Origin: Psychroflexus tropicus DSM 15496
Lineage (GTDB): Bacteria > Bacteroidota > Bacteroidia > Flavobacteriales > Flavobacteriaceae
Reading direction: 5' to 3'
Assembly: GCF_000378765.1 (NCBI RefSeq)
Contig: NZ_KB905343.1
Coordinates: 727,218 to 791,217, forward strand
Length of the DNA stretch: 64,000 nt
In this document: positions 55,814 to 64,000 of the stretch, in pieces
How positions within the stretch are numbered: the first letter of the stretch is position 1
How the letters are laid out: every line of letters starts with the position of its first letter
The notes under the pieces: generated by a model
Databases searched by the model: none
Told to the model about the DNA's origin: nothing
The model's input: only the letters and a program-made list of their open reading frames with translations
Program-made: the position numbers and the translations under genes

Positions 55814-56422
55814 TTAAAGCAGTCTTTCTTTTATGATTGTCTGTACAATGTCTATGGCCACCGTATTGAATCTATTGTTGGGTATGATGATATCAGCAAA
55901 CTCTTTAGTTGGTTCTATGAATTGCTGATGCATAGGCTTTAAAGTGGATTTATAGCGGTCAAGAACTTCATCTAAATCTCTACCGCGTTCTGTGATGTCT
56001 CTTTTGAGCCGTCGCATCAGTCGTTCGTCACTATCAGCGTGAACGAAAATTTTGATATCGAACATTTCCCGAATGTCTGGATGGGTAAAGATCAAAATAC
56101 CCTCCACAATCATTACTTTTCTGGGTTTGGTGGTGATGGTTTCTTTAGTTCTGTTGTGTTCTTTAAAAGAATAAACGGGTTGTTCAATAGATTTTCCAGA
56201 CTTCAATATTTTAAGGTGTTCTACCAACAAGTCAAAATCAATGGATTTTGGATGATCGAAGTTGATTTGTCTTCGTTCCTCCATATTGAGGTGTGACAAA
56301 TCTTTGTAATAAGAGTCTTGGTAAATCACATCCACTTCATCGTGTTGTAATTCATTTATAATCTGATTCACAACGGTAGTTTTACCACTACCTGTTCCGC
56401 CAGCGATGCCAATAATGAGCAT
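55814..56422 (-). CDS. udk: uridine kinase
   Basis: A protein of 202 residues. The P-loop GIAGGTGSGKTT is at 5-16, QDSYYKDLSHL at 40-50, and VEGILIFTHPDIR and RRLKRDITERGRDLDEVLDRY mark a uridine/cytidine kinase. It phosphorylates uridine and cytidine with ATP or GTP in pyrimidine salvage. It lies 18 bp before the DivIC-like gene and 18 bp after the esterase gene. Confidence 0.96.
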   Translation of the reverse strand: MLIIGIAGGTGSGKTTVVNQIINELQHDEVDVIYQDSYYKDLSHLNMEERRQINFDHPKSIDFDLLVEHLKILKSGKSIEQPVYSFKEHNRTKETITTKPRKVMIVEGILIFTHPDIREMFDIKIFVHADSDERLMRRLKRDITERGRDLDEVLDRYKSTLKPMHQQFIEPTKEFADIIIPNNRFNTVAIDIVQTIIKERLL

Positions 56423-56440
56423 AATTCTGTTTAATTAAAA

Positions 56441-57100
56441 TTAATCGTTATGTTGTTCTAACCAGTTCCTGAAGCTCTGGAAATTCTGTGGATTGATACC
56501 ATGACCCACAGGATATTCTTCGTAGGTCATATCAATAGATAAGTTTTTAAGAAAAGGCTTATTATTTCTAGCCCACTCCACAGGTATTACCTGGTCTACA
56601 CTTCCGTGAGAATTATAGACATTCAAGTGTGAGAAATCATTTTTTTCATAGCCAGCTTTAAGCATATTTGGATCTATATAGCCAGATAAGCCCACGACAT
56701 TTTTTATAAGCTCTGGATAAGATAAGGCCAGAGCAAAACTTAAAATTGTTCCTTGACTAAATCCAAGTAAGGTTAAATTTTCTGGATCTACGGGATAAGA
56801 TTCTAAAGCTTCTCCTATAAAAGTTTTAACTAACTCTCTTGAGTGGATCGCCTGTTCTACATCACTAAATTTTCCCTTTTGTGCGTCAAAATTGATCGCG
56901 TACCAGGCGTTTCCCATAGGTTGCAGCGCATTTGGAGCTTTTAATGAAATAATCACGTATTCACTTGGCAATTCTCCAGCAAACGAAAACAGATCATGTT
57001 CATCACTCCCGTAGCCGTGCAGCATGAGTATTAGCGGAGCTTTCCCTGATAAGCTTGAAGGTCTTATTAAGTGAGTAAGCGATAAATCTTTTGTTGTCAT
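56441..57100 (-). CDS. phospholipase/carboxylesterase family alpha/beta hydrolase
   Basis: A protein of 219 residues. The nucleophile Ser115 is in GFSQG, a candidate Asp in SHGSVDQVIPVEW (about 169), and His in PVGHGIN (about 199). It resembles the YpfH/acyl-protein-thioesterase-like carboxylesterases, so short-chain ester hydrolysis in the cytoplasm is likely. Its ATG shares a base with the TAA stop of the DUF4870 gene (TAATG). Confidence 0.92.
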   Translation of the reverse strand: MTTKDLSLTHLIRPSSLSGKAPLILMLHGYGSDEHDLFSFAGELPSEYVIISLKAPNALQPMGNAWYAINFDAQKGKFSDVEQAIHSRELVKTFIGEALESYPVDPENLTLLGFSQGTILSFALALSYPELIKNVVGLSGYIDPNMLKAGYEKNDFSHLNVYNSHGSVDQVIPVEWARNNKPFLKNLSIDMTYEEYPVGHGINPQNFQSFRNWLEQHND

Positions 57101-57453
57101 TAAGTTAATTTTTTAAATACGTTTTGACAAAGGTCACCAATGAGGGGTACTTTATTTTTTTTGTAGGATACAGCCCCAACGAATCCGTAAATCCACAGTA
57201 TAAAATACGTCAGGTAGAAGGCAGAACCTACCATCAGATTTAAAACTGAACTTAAACTGTCGTAAAGGCCATTGATGATGACACCAAATAAAATAATTAG
57301 TAAATTAATTCCCAGGGCTTGTCTTATATGGAAGCTTGAAAATTCATGTTTATTTTCGTCGGAATTCAGGAAAAGGGCTAAAATGCTTCCAAAAATGGTA
57401 AAATAGGCGACTATAGCTGCAGTTTTCCCTGGTTTTTCTTTCTTAATTTTCAT
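57100..57453 (-). CDS. DUF4870 domain-containing membrane protein
   Basis: The product is 117 residues from ATG 57453 (MKIKKEKPGK). It has three membrane helices, with the DUF4870 pattern SSFHIRQALGINLLIILFGVIING in the middle and ILWIYGFVGAVSYKKNKVPLIGDL near the end. The family is related to Tic20-like four-helix proteins and its function is unknown. The start is 11 bp inside the dihydroorotase-like gene. Confidence 0.9.
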   Translation of the reverse strand: MKIKKEKPGKTAAIVAYFTIFGSILALFLNSDENKHEFSSFHIRQALGINLLIILFGVIINGLYDSLSSVLNLMVGSAFYLTYFILWIYGFVGAVSYKKNKVPLIGDLCQNVFKKLT

Positions 57454-58693
57454 AAATAGAGTCGTTGTATATGCTACCAATCACTTTACCTTTAAGTGAT
57501 TCCTCTAAAAATATACTGTTTTTTGATTTAGAAAAAATATGTTCTTTTGAAAAGGTGTAGACTGAATTTGGTTCAAATAGACTTAAATCTGCTCGCTGAT
57601 CAACTTCTATTTTTGAAGTATTCATTCCAAGATGAGCTTTGGATTTGGATAATAATTCTGAAGCTTTTTCAACACCAAAAAGGGTATTTAAAGCTGGAAA
57701 AGCAGACTCTAAACCAATACTCCCATAACTTGCATTTTCAAATTCTTTGACTTTTAATTCTTCGTTAATAGGTTCGTGATCGCAGGTCACCATATCAATA
57801 ATTCCAGTCTCTACAGCTTTTTTTAAGGCCTTAGAATCCTCTTCAGTTCTTAAAGGCGGTTGTATTTTATACTTACTGTCGAAAGAATTTAATACCTGAC
57901 TAGTAAAGTAAAGATGTGGTAAAGCAACACTACAAGTAACTTGAAGTCCTTTAGCTTTTGCTTCTTTTATTAGTTGAACTGAAGCTTTTGTCGATATCGT
58001 CGGAATATGAAATCTTCCTCCGGTGTACTCCAAGATATAAAGGTCTCTGGCAATTTGTAACTCTTCTGCAAGTTTGGGCATACCTTTAAGCCCTAGATAG
58101 GTTGTGAGTTCATCTTCATTGACCTGAGCTTTACCAGCTACTGCTTTATCCTGAGGAAAAGAAAATATCAGTCCATCAAAGCTCTTGACGTATTGAAGCG
58201 CAATCTTCAAAAGGTTTGCATCTGTTATGGAAGATTTAAAATCATAAAATCCAAGAGCACCAGCCATTTGCATATCATACAGTTCGGCAAGGTTTTTTCC
58301 ATCGAAGTCTTTAGTGAGCGATCCTAGGGGCTTTATTTCTATAAGCTGGGGGTCAATCTGCTGCTGCAGGAACTTCACAGCAGAATTGGTGTCGGTAACG
58401 GGTTGTAGATTTGGATTTAATAGAAAACTTGTGAACCCAGATTTTCTTGCCGTATTCACTCCGTTGGCCAGAGTTTCTCGCTCTTCAAAACCTGGTTCTC
58501 CAAAGGATACAGAACTATCGAAAAAGCCATTGGCAACATGAAGATCTGAAGTCTGAATAATTCGATCTGCCGTTTCAATGGCATCTCCAATTTTGGCAAT
58601 GATTCCTTTTTCTATTAAAATATCCTTAGTTTGTAAATGAAAGGAACTTTCTGGATCTAAAATTTTGGCAGATTTTAAAAGTATAGAAGACAT
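57443..58693 (-). CDS. dihydroorotase-like protein lacking metal-binding histidines
   Basis: The product is 416 residues from ATG 58693 (MSSILLKSAKI). Overall it is an amidohydrolase of the type I dihydroorotase family: LKSAKILDPES, GEPGFEERET, NPNLQPVTDTNSAV, GGRFHIPTIST and MVTCDHEPI. The HxH motif that holds zinc in active enzymes (GxxDxHVHxREPG) reads GFFDSSVSFGEPG here, and the HCED-like site reads FPQD. It may be a structural partner of aspartate transcarbamoylase, like non-catalytic DHOase homologues, or use another chemistry. Confidence 0.87.
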   Translation of the reverse strand: MSSILLKSAKILDPESSFHLQTKDILIEKGIIAKIGDAIETADRIIQTSDLHVANGFFDSSVSFGEPGFEERETLANGVNTARKSGFTSFLLNPNLQPVTDTNSAVKFLQQQIDPQLIEIKPLGSLTKDFDGKNLAELYDMQMAGALGFYDFKSSITDANLLKIALQYVKSFDGLIFSFPQDKAVAGKAQVNEDELTTYLGLKGMPKLAEELQIARDLYILEYTGGRFHIPTISTKASVQLIKEAKAKGLQVTCSVALPHLYFTSQVLNSFDSKYKIQPPLRTEEDSKALKKAVETGIIDMVTCDHEPINEELKVKEFENASYGSIGLESAFPALNTLFGVEKASELLSKSKAHLGMNTSKIEVDQRADLSLFEPNSVYTFSKEHIFSKSKNSIFLEESLKGKVIGSIYNDSIYEN

Positions 58694-58698
58694 AGGCG

Positions 58699-60615
58699 TT
58701 ATTTTAAAAATCTCAGAATTAGAAGTTCCACAATAAAGAATCCACTTGCAAAAATAAGCATCCAAGTCCAAAGCTCAAGGATTTTCTGATCTTCTGCAAA
58801 AGAATTAAAAGCTTCTGCAATGGTGTTGAAACTTTTAACTTCTAAATCACTTGAATTCAGAGGGCTAAAATTGCTTTCTGATCGATTATAATTAAAGCTC
58901 AAATGCAGTAAAGTAGAATCCTGTTGATTTAATTGATATACTCCCGATTCCTTAGGCTGATATTTGGTGTTGATTTGAATAAACTTTCCCACTTTGGTCT
59001 GTTGAGGGATCATTTGTTTGTTTTCTGAAACCAATTTTAAGATTTCATCTTTCCCCAAGTTTGCTTTAATGTTTAAGAGTTGATCTTCTCCAATTATGCT
59101 ATAAAGTTGAGGGTTTGGACTACTTTCTAAGGCAATATTATAGAATACTGGAACTATTAGCGGAGAATTTGTAAAGTTGGTGATCTCTGGGTTAAGTGGT
59201 GAAGCAAAGCAATACACCCGACCGTTTTCAGCAAAAAACGGCTTTGCATTACTAAACTCCAAAATAGCATTAAAATCATTATTTACCTCAATAAATTGGG
59301 AGGTAGACGGATAGTCAAAATTTGAAATTTGTTCAGAAAAAACATTTTTGAAAAGTGGATGTTGAAAATTTATAGTGGTAATATCGTAAGATCCAAAGAC
59401 CGGCGAATTATACAATTGTAAGCCTAAAATTTCCAAGTAATCTCCAGGTTCGGTGTTTTTTGAAGGAATAATAATCAATTTTCCACCACCATCAATGAAT
59501 GATTTAACCTGGCTTAAAAGTATAGGATTAATATTTTCGATTTCATTCAGTATCAGAAGGTTGGTATCATTTAGTAATGAATAATCAAAATTTACTATCG
59601 CATAAGAATTATAATCAAACCTAATGTCTTGAAAAATTGAATTTAAAAAGGAGGTTTTACTTTCGCTTTCATGAAGATTGGCAATTTTAATTTTCTTATT
59701 CTTATTTAAGCTAAAATAAAGTGTATTATCATAACTAACACCGTCCGGTTCTATTTCAACTCTACCTTTGCTGAATTGATCATTTGAGAGCTCAAACTCT
59801 ACTTGGGCAGACTTTTTACCTTTAAAATTCGCTTTTGTTTTAGAAATTAATGTTTCACTGTCATAGAGTGAAACAGTGAGGTCTTCTTCTTTAGATTCAT
59901 AACTACTGAGATTTATCTTAAGCATACTTACAGAGTTATTAGTATTTAACTCTGCTGAAGCGATAGCATAATTGCTAAGTGAAGCTGGCTGTTTTAAAAT
60001 TAAGTCTAAATCAATACCCTCAAATGTATCCAAACGCAGTTCTTCTTTAAAATTCAATGCGTCTGTAATCATAAATAAACGACGATTGGTATTTTTTTTC
60101 TTAAAGCTATTTTGAGACTTAAGCAATATGGTTTTATAGGGTAGAGGAGTAGGAGTAAAATCAATAGAAAAGAATTCCTGTTTGATATCTTTTTTAGTGA
60201 TGTTTTTCCATGTCTTCGTGTTGGTTATAAGTGAAAATTCCTGATCATCTTGGAGGTTTTCCCACAAGTTTTGTTTGGCTTCTTCTAAAAGAGAAAGTTG
60301 ATTGCCTGGTAATTCCATAGAAAATGAATTATCCAGGTAAATGACAATTTCGTATTCTTGCATTGCTTCATCTGTAGTAGGAATAAAAGGCTTAGAAAAA
60401 GCAAGAATTAAAAAAAATAGACTCAAGAGTCTTGTTATAAGAATAAGCCATTTTTTTAACTGAGAACTTTTTCTTGACCTTAGCTGGATTTGATGTAAAA
60501 ACGCTACGTTAGTAAAGCTTGTCTTTTTAAATTTTCTAAGCTGAAAAAGATGAACTAAAATGGGTATAATAAGTAATAAGAGAAAGTAAAGAACATCTGG
60601 CTTTTCAATGAGCAT
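58699..60615 (-). CDS. BatA domain-containing membrane protein
   Basis: A protein of 638 residues. The N-terminal BatA region (1-80) has two hydrophobic helices around LLLLIIPILVHLFQLRKFKKTSFTNVAFL and KKWLILITRLLSLFFLILAFSKPF. A von Willebrand A-like domain follows (VIYLDNSFSMELPG, a MIDAS DxSxS variant), then a long beta-rich region (a class I glutamine amidotransferase-like segment at about 335-420), and a final membrane helix at about 615-635. It may be an envelope-stress or MoxR-associated factor. It lies 5 bp upstream of the dihydroorotase-like gene. Confidence 0.88.
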   Translation of the reverse strand: MLIEKPDVLYFLLLLIIPILVHLFQLRKFKKTSFTNVAFLHQIQLRSRKSSQLKKWLILITRLLSLFFLILAFSKPFIPTTDEAMQEYEIVIYLDNSFSMELPGNQLSLLEEAKQNLWENLQDDQEFSLITNTKTWKNITKKDIKQEFFSIDFTPTPLPYKTILLKSQNSFKKKNTNRRLFMITDALNFKEELRLDTFEGIDLDLILKQPASLSNYAIASAELNTNNSVSMLKINLSSYESKEEDLTVSLYDSETLISKTKANFKGKKSAQVEFELSNDQFSKGRVEIEPDGVSYDNTLYFSLNKNKKIKIANLHESESKTSFLNSIFQDIRFDYNSYAIVNFDYSLLNDTNLLILNEIENINPILLSQVKSFIDGGGKLIIIPSKNTEPGDYLEILGLQLYNSPVFGSYDITTINFQHPLFKNVFSEQISNFDYPSTSQFIEVNNDFNAILEFSNAKPFFAENGRVYCFASPLNPEITNFTNSPLIVPVFYNIALESSPNPQLYSIIGEDQLLNIKANLGKDEILKLVSENKQMIPQQTKVGKFIQINTKYQPKESGVYQLNQQDSTLLHLSFNYNRSESNFSPLNSSDLEVKSFNTIAEAFNSFAEDQKILELWTWMLIFASGFFIVELLILRFLK

Positions 60616-60620
60616 GAAGT

Positions 60621-61832
60621 CTATTTATTATTACGTTCAATAGTAAACTCAAATGTAGTTTGTTTTCCTTCAATTGATGTAACAGAGATATTTCCGCCTA
60701 AATTATGAATCATTTTTCTAACAGTGGATAATCCTATTCCATTACCCTTATGTCCTTTTCTATCATTTTCTGCCACTGTTGAAAATAAATTAAATATTTC
60801 TTTTTGCTTGTCTTTTGGAATACCAATTCCATTGTCTTTTACAAAAAAGCGATAGTATTCTTCCTCTTCTTTGAAATCGATATTGATTTCAATTTTAGGT
60901 TTATCATTGTATTTTATACTATTACCAATTAAGTTAAGTAGAATTTGCTCCAAAGCAATTCTATTGGTATAAATATCTATACTTTCCTCTGGAAAACGTA
61001 TATCACAATCATCCCCAATATCCAGCATTTCTACAATGTCCTCAATAAGTGTATGCACATCAAAGGTCTCCAAAGAATTTTCATCGCTTGTGATGGAATC
61101 GGTCTCGTAATGGGTAAGTATATTTGAAATGTAGTCGCTCAATTGAAAAGAAGATTTTTTGAGGTTATTAAGGTATTCTAAACCTATTTCATCCAAACTC
61201 TCTTTATACTTAGCCTTCAAGACATCAATAGTGACAATCATGTTGGCAAGCGGCATTTTCATATCATGAGATACAACACCTGCGAAATTTTTAAGCTGAT
61301 TGTTTTTTTCCTGAAGTTGCGTTTGTGTTTTTTTAAGTCCTCGGTTAATTGAATGCAATTCAAACAATTTAGTCACTTGATTAGCTAAAAAATGAAGACC
61401 CTCTTTCTGTTTCTCAGAAAGGGTCCTTGGCTGGTGATCTATAACGCATAAGGTTCCCAGTGCATAACCGTTTTTATCCCTTAAGGGGACCCCTGCATAA
61501 AAGACAACATTATCATCTCCAAACACTAAAGGATTACCTTCAAAACGTTCATCCTCCCTTGCATCAAAAACCTCCATGATGTCATCATCAGACTGGATTG
61601 CAAAATTACAAAATGAGTGATCTTTATCCGTTTCGCAGTGATCTATTCCTACTTTAGATTTAAACCATTGTCGGTCTTCATCTACAAGAGAAATCAGAGC
61701 GATTGGTGTATCACAGATGGAAGCCACTAGCTTTGTGATCTGGTCGTACTCCTGCTCCGGCAGGGTGTCTAAGATATCTAAAGATTTTAGTGCTTTTAGT
61801 CTTTGTGATTCGGTCTTCGGATTGGTCTTCAT
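60621..61832 (-). CDS. GAF domain sensor histidine kinase
   Basis: A protein of 403 residues without membrane helices: GAF domain (about 15-155, with DTPIALISLVDEDRQWFKSKVGID, FCNFAI and the GVPLRDKNGYALGTLCVID end), a coiled coil (155-185), HisKA with phosphorylated His189 in VVSHDMKMPL, and an ATPase domain (NLIGNSIKYND, FFVKDNGIGIPKDK, GNGIGLSTVRKMI). It should sense a cytoplasmic signal and pass phosphate to an unlinked response regulator. It is an orphan kinase here, 5 bp upstream of the BatA gene. Confidence 0.94.
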   Translation of the reverse strand: MKTNPKTESQRLKALKSLDILDTLPEQEYDQITKLVASICDTPIALISLVDEDRQWFKSKVGIDHCETDKDHSFCNFAIQSDDDIMEVFDAREDERFEGNPLVFGDDNVVFYAGVPLRDKNGYALGTLCVIDHQPRTLSEKQKEGLHFLANQVTKLFELHSINRGLKKTQTQLQEKNNQLKNFAGVVSHDMKMPLANMIVTIDVLKAKYKESLDEIGLEYLNNLKKSSFQLSDYISNILTHYETDSITSDENSLETFDVHTLIEDIVEMLDIGDDCDIRFPEESIDIYTNRIALEQILLNLIGNSIKYNDKPKIEINIDFKEEEEYYRFFVKDNGIGIPKDKQKEIFNLFSTVAENDRKGHKGNGIGLSTVRKMIHNLGGNISVTSIEGKQTTFEFTIERNNK

Positions 61833-61893
61833 GCAAGCTTTTTCATGTCATACAATTTTGCAATATACAAATTTTAGAACTTGATACCTAGCC

Positions 61894-62670
61894 CTAAAAA
61901 TCTTCAAATGCACCTAGTCCAAAGAGAGCAAAATCGTATTTAACTGGGTCTGCTGGATCCAATATTCTTAAAGCTTTATCCAACTCAGCTACTGCTTTTG
62001 CATCATTTTGCTTTCTGGCTAAAAGACCTAGATCTCTTGCGATTCTACCAGAATGAACGTCTAGTGGACACGATAGTAAAGCAGGGGAGAGGCTTTTCCA
62101 AAGCCCAAAATCTACACCCTTAGAATCAGATCTTACCATCCACCTTAGATACATATTGATACGTTTAGCTGCTGAATTCTTCTGCGGATCGCTAACATGT
62201 TTCTCGGTTCTTTTCTCATGTTCCAGTTTAAAAAAAAGAGACTTAAACTCATGTATAGCAGGTTGTAAGGAGTTTTTAGTTTTATACTGTCTAAAAACAT
62301 TTTCCAGCCCGCCGTGTTCCTCATAAATATATTTTAAGGACTTGATAAAGTAGCGAAGGTCAATAGAGTTGAAGGTTCTATGAACAAATCCATCACAACT
62401 CTTAAGATCTTTCTCTCTGTGATTAGTTATAAAATCGTAGGGTTCGAACTGTAAAATCTTACAAAGTTTTTCCCCGTTCTTAAGTATACTTTTTCTGTTA
62501 CCCCAGGCTATAGTTGCAATGAGAAAGCCAATAATTTCTATATCTTCTTTTTTCTGAAATTGATGAGGAATAGAAATGGGGTCTGTAGCAATAAATTTAA
62601 ACTGATTGTAAAGCTCAACCTTCTCGTCCAGAAATGGCTTGAGTTTTTTAAATTTAGATAAAGTGACCAT
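61894..62670 (-). CDS. TIGR02757 family protein
   Basis: A protein of 258 residues with the family blocks [82 protein letters not shown] and [16 protein letters not shown]. The family is widespread in Bacteroidota. The pattern NMYLRWMVR...VDFG...CPLDVH resembles helix-hairpin-helix DNA glycosylase folds, so DNA repair is a guess. The start is 17 bp inside the ABC ATPase gene. Confidence 0.9.
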   Translation of the reverse strand: MVTLSKFKKLKPFLDEKVELYNQFKFIATDPISIPHQFQKKEDIEIIGFLIATIAWGNRKSILKNGEKLCKILQFEPYDFITNHREKDLKSCDGFVHRTFNSIDLRYFIKSLKYIYEEHGGLENVFRQYKTKNSLQPAIHEFKSLFFKLEHEKRTEKHVSDPQKNSAAKRINMYLRWMVRSDSKGVDFGLWKSLSPALLSCPLDVHSGRIARDLGLLARKQNDAKAVAELDKALRILDPADPVKYDFALFGLGAFEDF

Positions 62671-63313
62671 CTTTCATTTCTAGTTTTCTATCGGCCATAT
62701 TTGCGAGTTCTTCGTTATGAGTCACTATAACAAAAGTTTGCTCAAACTGGTCTCTCAATTCCAAGAAGAGACGATGAAGTCTATCAGCAGAACTGGTATC
62801 CAGGTTTCCAGAAGGTTCATCTGCGAAAATAACTTTAGGTTGGTTAATAAGTGCTCTGGCTACTGCAACACGTTGTTGTTCGCCACCACTCAATTCGTTT
62901 GGTTTATGCGTTGCTCTGTGACTTAAGTCTAAAAAGCCCAATAACTCTTTTGCTCTTTTTTCAGCTTCATTTCTAGGCGTTTTATGAATGAATGCAGGAA
63001 TACAAATATTCTCAAGGGCTGTAAACTCCGGTAGCAATTGATGGAATTGAAAAATAAATCCAATATTATCATTTCTAAATCTTGCTAAAGCTTTCTTTTT
63101 GAGTCCTCTGATTTGTTGACCGTTAATCTCCAAACTAGAGTCTTTAAGTTGATCTGGTTGTTCCAGGGTTCCTAGAATCTGCAAAAGGGTTGTTTTACCA
63201 ACACCAGAAGGTCCTACAATGGATATAATTTCTTTTCGCTCTATCTCTAAATCTATGTTGTCTAAAACCTTTAGGTCTCCGTAATGTTTACTAATATGTT
63301 TAGCCTTGATCAT
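62654..63313 (-). CDS. ABC transporter ATP-binding protein (LolD-like)
   Basis: A protein of 219 residues with Walker [14 protein letters not shown] (about 34-46), Q-loop at [15 protein letters not shown], signature [15 protein letters not shown] (about 140-154) and Walker [13 protein letters not shown]. The LolD/MacB-type group is indicated by the sequence around GTLEQPDQ and [14 protein letters not shown]. LolD powers lipoprotein release toward the outer membrane; no permease partner is adjacent. It is divergent from msrA. Confidence 0.92.
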   Translation of the reverse strand: MIKAKHISKHYGDLKVLDNIDLEIERKEIISIVGPSGVGKTTLLQILGTLEQPDQLKDSSLEINGQQIRGLKKKALARFRNDNIGFIFQFHQLLPEFTALENICIPAFIHKTPRNEAEKRAKELLGFLDLSHRATHKPNELSGGEQQRVAVARALINQPKVIFADEPSGNLDTSSADRLHRLFLELRDQFEQTFVIVTHNEELANMADRKLEMKDGHFI

Positions 63314-63417
63314 AAAATTCTATTGAAAATCCAAAAGTCAGAATAAAATATGAATTAAAAAAAGCTGGTACCCTACTAATATTTCCTTAAAGAACGATAT
63401 TGTGTTTAATATATAAG

Positions 63418-63425
63418 TAGTTTTG
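63418..63425 (+). promoter_or_regulatory. candidate -7 promoter element of msrA
   Basis: TAGTTTTG matches TAnnTTTG and ends 18 bp before ATG 63444. A TTG at 63400-63402 is 15 bp upstream, slightly closer than the usual spacing. Confidence 0.45.
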
Positions 63426-63443
63426 TTCAACAAATTATAATTT

Positions 63444-63992
63444 ATGTCAGATCAAAATATTCAGTATGCAACCTTTGCTAATGGTTGTTTTTGGTGTACG
63501 GAAGCAGTTTTTCAACGTTTAAAAGGGGTTCATGATATTACTTCTGGATTTACAGGAGGCAAAATTAAAAACCCTCCCTATCGCGAAGTGGTTATGGGGA
63601 GAACAGGGCATGCAGAAGCCATACAGTTAACTTATGACCCAGAGACAGTAGATTACAAAACATTACTTTATGTCTTTTTTTCAACCCACGACCCAACTAC
63701 TTTAAATAGACAGGGCTATGATGTAGGGGAACAATATCGAAGTGAAATTTTCTATCATAATGAAGAGCAGAAAAAACTTGCGGAATCAATCATTGAGGAG
63801 TTAGAGGCAGATCAGGTTTTTGAAGATAAGATTGTAACAAAAATATCTAAAGCCTCGGTATTTTATAACGCCGAAGACGAACACCAAAATTTTTATAATA
63901 ATTACACTGAAAACAGATATTGTCAACTAATTATAGAGCCTAAGCTAGCGACATTAAGAAAGAAATTCAGTCATCAGCTCAAATCTTCATAA
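63444..63992 (+). CDS. msrA: peptide-methionine (S)-S-oxide reductase
   Basis: A protein of 182 residues with the MsrA active site GCFWCTEAVF (catalytic Cys15; Cys18 nearby), then GVHDITSGFTGG, TGHAEAIQLTYDP, HDPTTLNRQGYDVGEQYRSEIF and FYNAEDEHQNFY. It repairs oxidised methionine in proteins. It looks full length. A candidate promoter lies upstream and the window ends 8 bp after the stop. Confidence 0.97.
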   Translation: MSDQNIQYATFANGCFWCTEAVFQRLKGVHDITSGFTGGKIKNPPYREVVMGRTGHAEAIQLTYDPETVDYKTLLYVFFSTHDPTTLNRQGYDVGEQYRSEIFYHNEEQKKLAESIIEELEADQVFEDKIVTKISKASVFYNAEDEHQNFYNNYTENRYCQLIIEPKLATLRKKFSHQLKSS

Positions 63993-64000
63993 ACCATGTC

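Noticed and set aside
63993-64000. A possible start codon (ATG at 63996) of another gene at the right edge
   Set aside because: Only five bases follow, so nothing supports it.

Overview
The window looks like chromosome of a marine-type member of the Flavobacteriaceae (phylum Bacteroidota). The reasons are a low GC content with AT-rich spacers, secreted proteins ending in type IX secretion sorting domains (types A and B), a SusC/SusD outer-membrane uptake pair, promoter elements of the Bacteroidota kind (TAnnTTTG), a DnaX without the usual zinc cysteines, a FolK-deoxynucleoside kinase fusion and a Lacal_2735 family protein. It is densely coded, mostly on the minus strand. No prophage, complete insertion sequence, CRISPR array or rRNA was seen.

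Layout. 1-8231: the 5' end of an rdgB-like gene, then a minus-strand MoxR/DUF58/DUF4350/DUF4129/SpoIIM envelope cluster with a divergent RDD gene and a TRIC-type channel, and a cyclophilin lipoprotein. 8219-14690: Nudix hydrolase, PlsC-type acyltransferase, aldo/keto reductase, a 163-bp element with inverted ends, miaE, dnaX, and a 54-residue YqaE/Pmp3 protein coupled to an endonuclease/exonuclease/phosphatase-fold protein. 14765-23298: a tight five-gene operon of T9SS secreted protein, SusC, SusD, unknown lipoprotein and MauG-type di-haem peroxidase. 23358-34007: small enzymes, secreted and outer-membrane proteins, a collagen-like protein and a FUSC-family membrane protein, several separated by clear terminators. 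34008-34719: tRNA-Arg(TCT) between two decayed tRNA copies, with a broken GIY-YIG gene. 34720-43938: OmpA lipoprotein, glycosyltransferase, a PD-(D/E)XK protein, holA, Lacal_2735, a T9SS type B protein, an enoyl reductase-like/KAS III pair and the cysteine genes cysM and cysE. 44071-50349: amine oxidase, FolK-dNK, queuosine-precursor transporter, AsmA-like protein and a HELGH peptidase. 50350-63313: an almost unbroken minus-strand run (GH3 protein, methylmalonyl-CoA mutase, DivIC-like, uridine kinase, esterase, DUF4870, metal-site-less dihydroorotase, BatA protein, histidine kinase, TIGR02757, LolD-type ABC ATPase). msrA is at the right edge.

Functionally the window mixes housekeeping work (DNA polymerase III clamp-loader subunits, tRNA modification, folate and cysteine synthesis, nucleotide salvage, propionate/succinate interconversion, methionine repair) with cell-envelope functions. 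The points most worth following up are an A10G slippery run in dnaX that would give a gamma-like product, the SusCD-lipoprotein-peroxidase operon, the tRNA-Arg/GIY-YIG graveyard, and the MITE-like element at 10800-10962.
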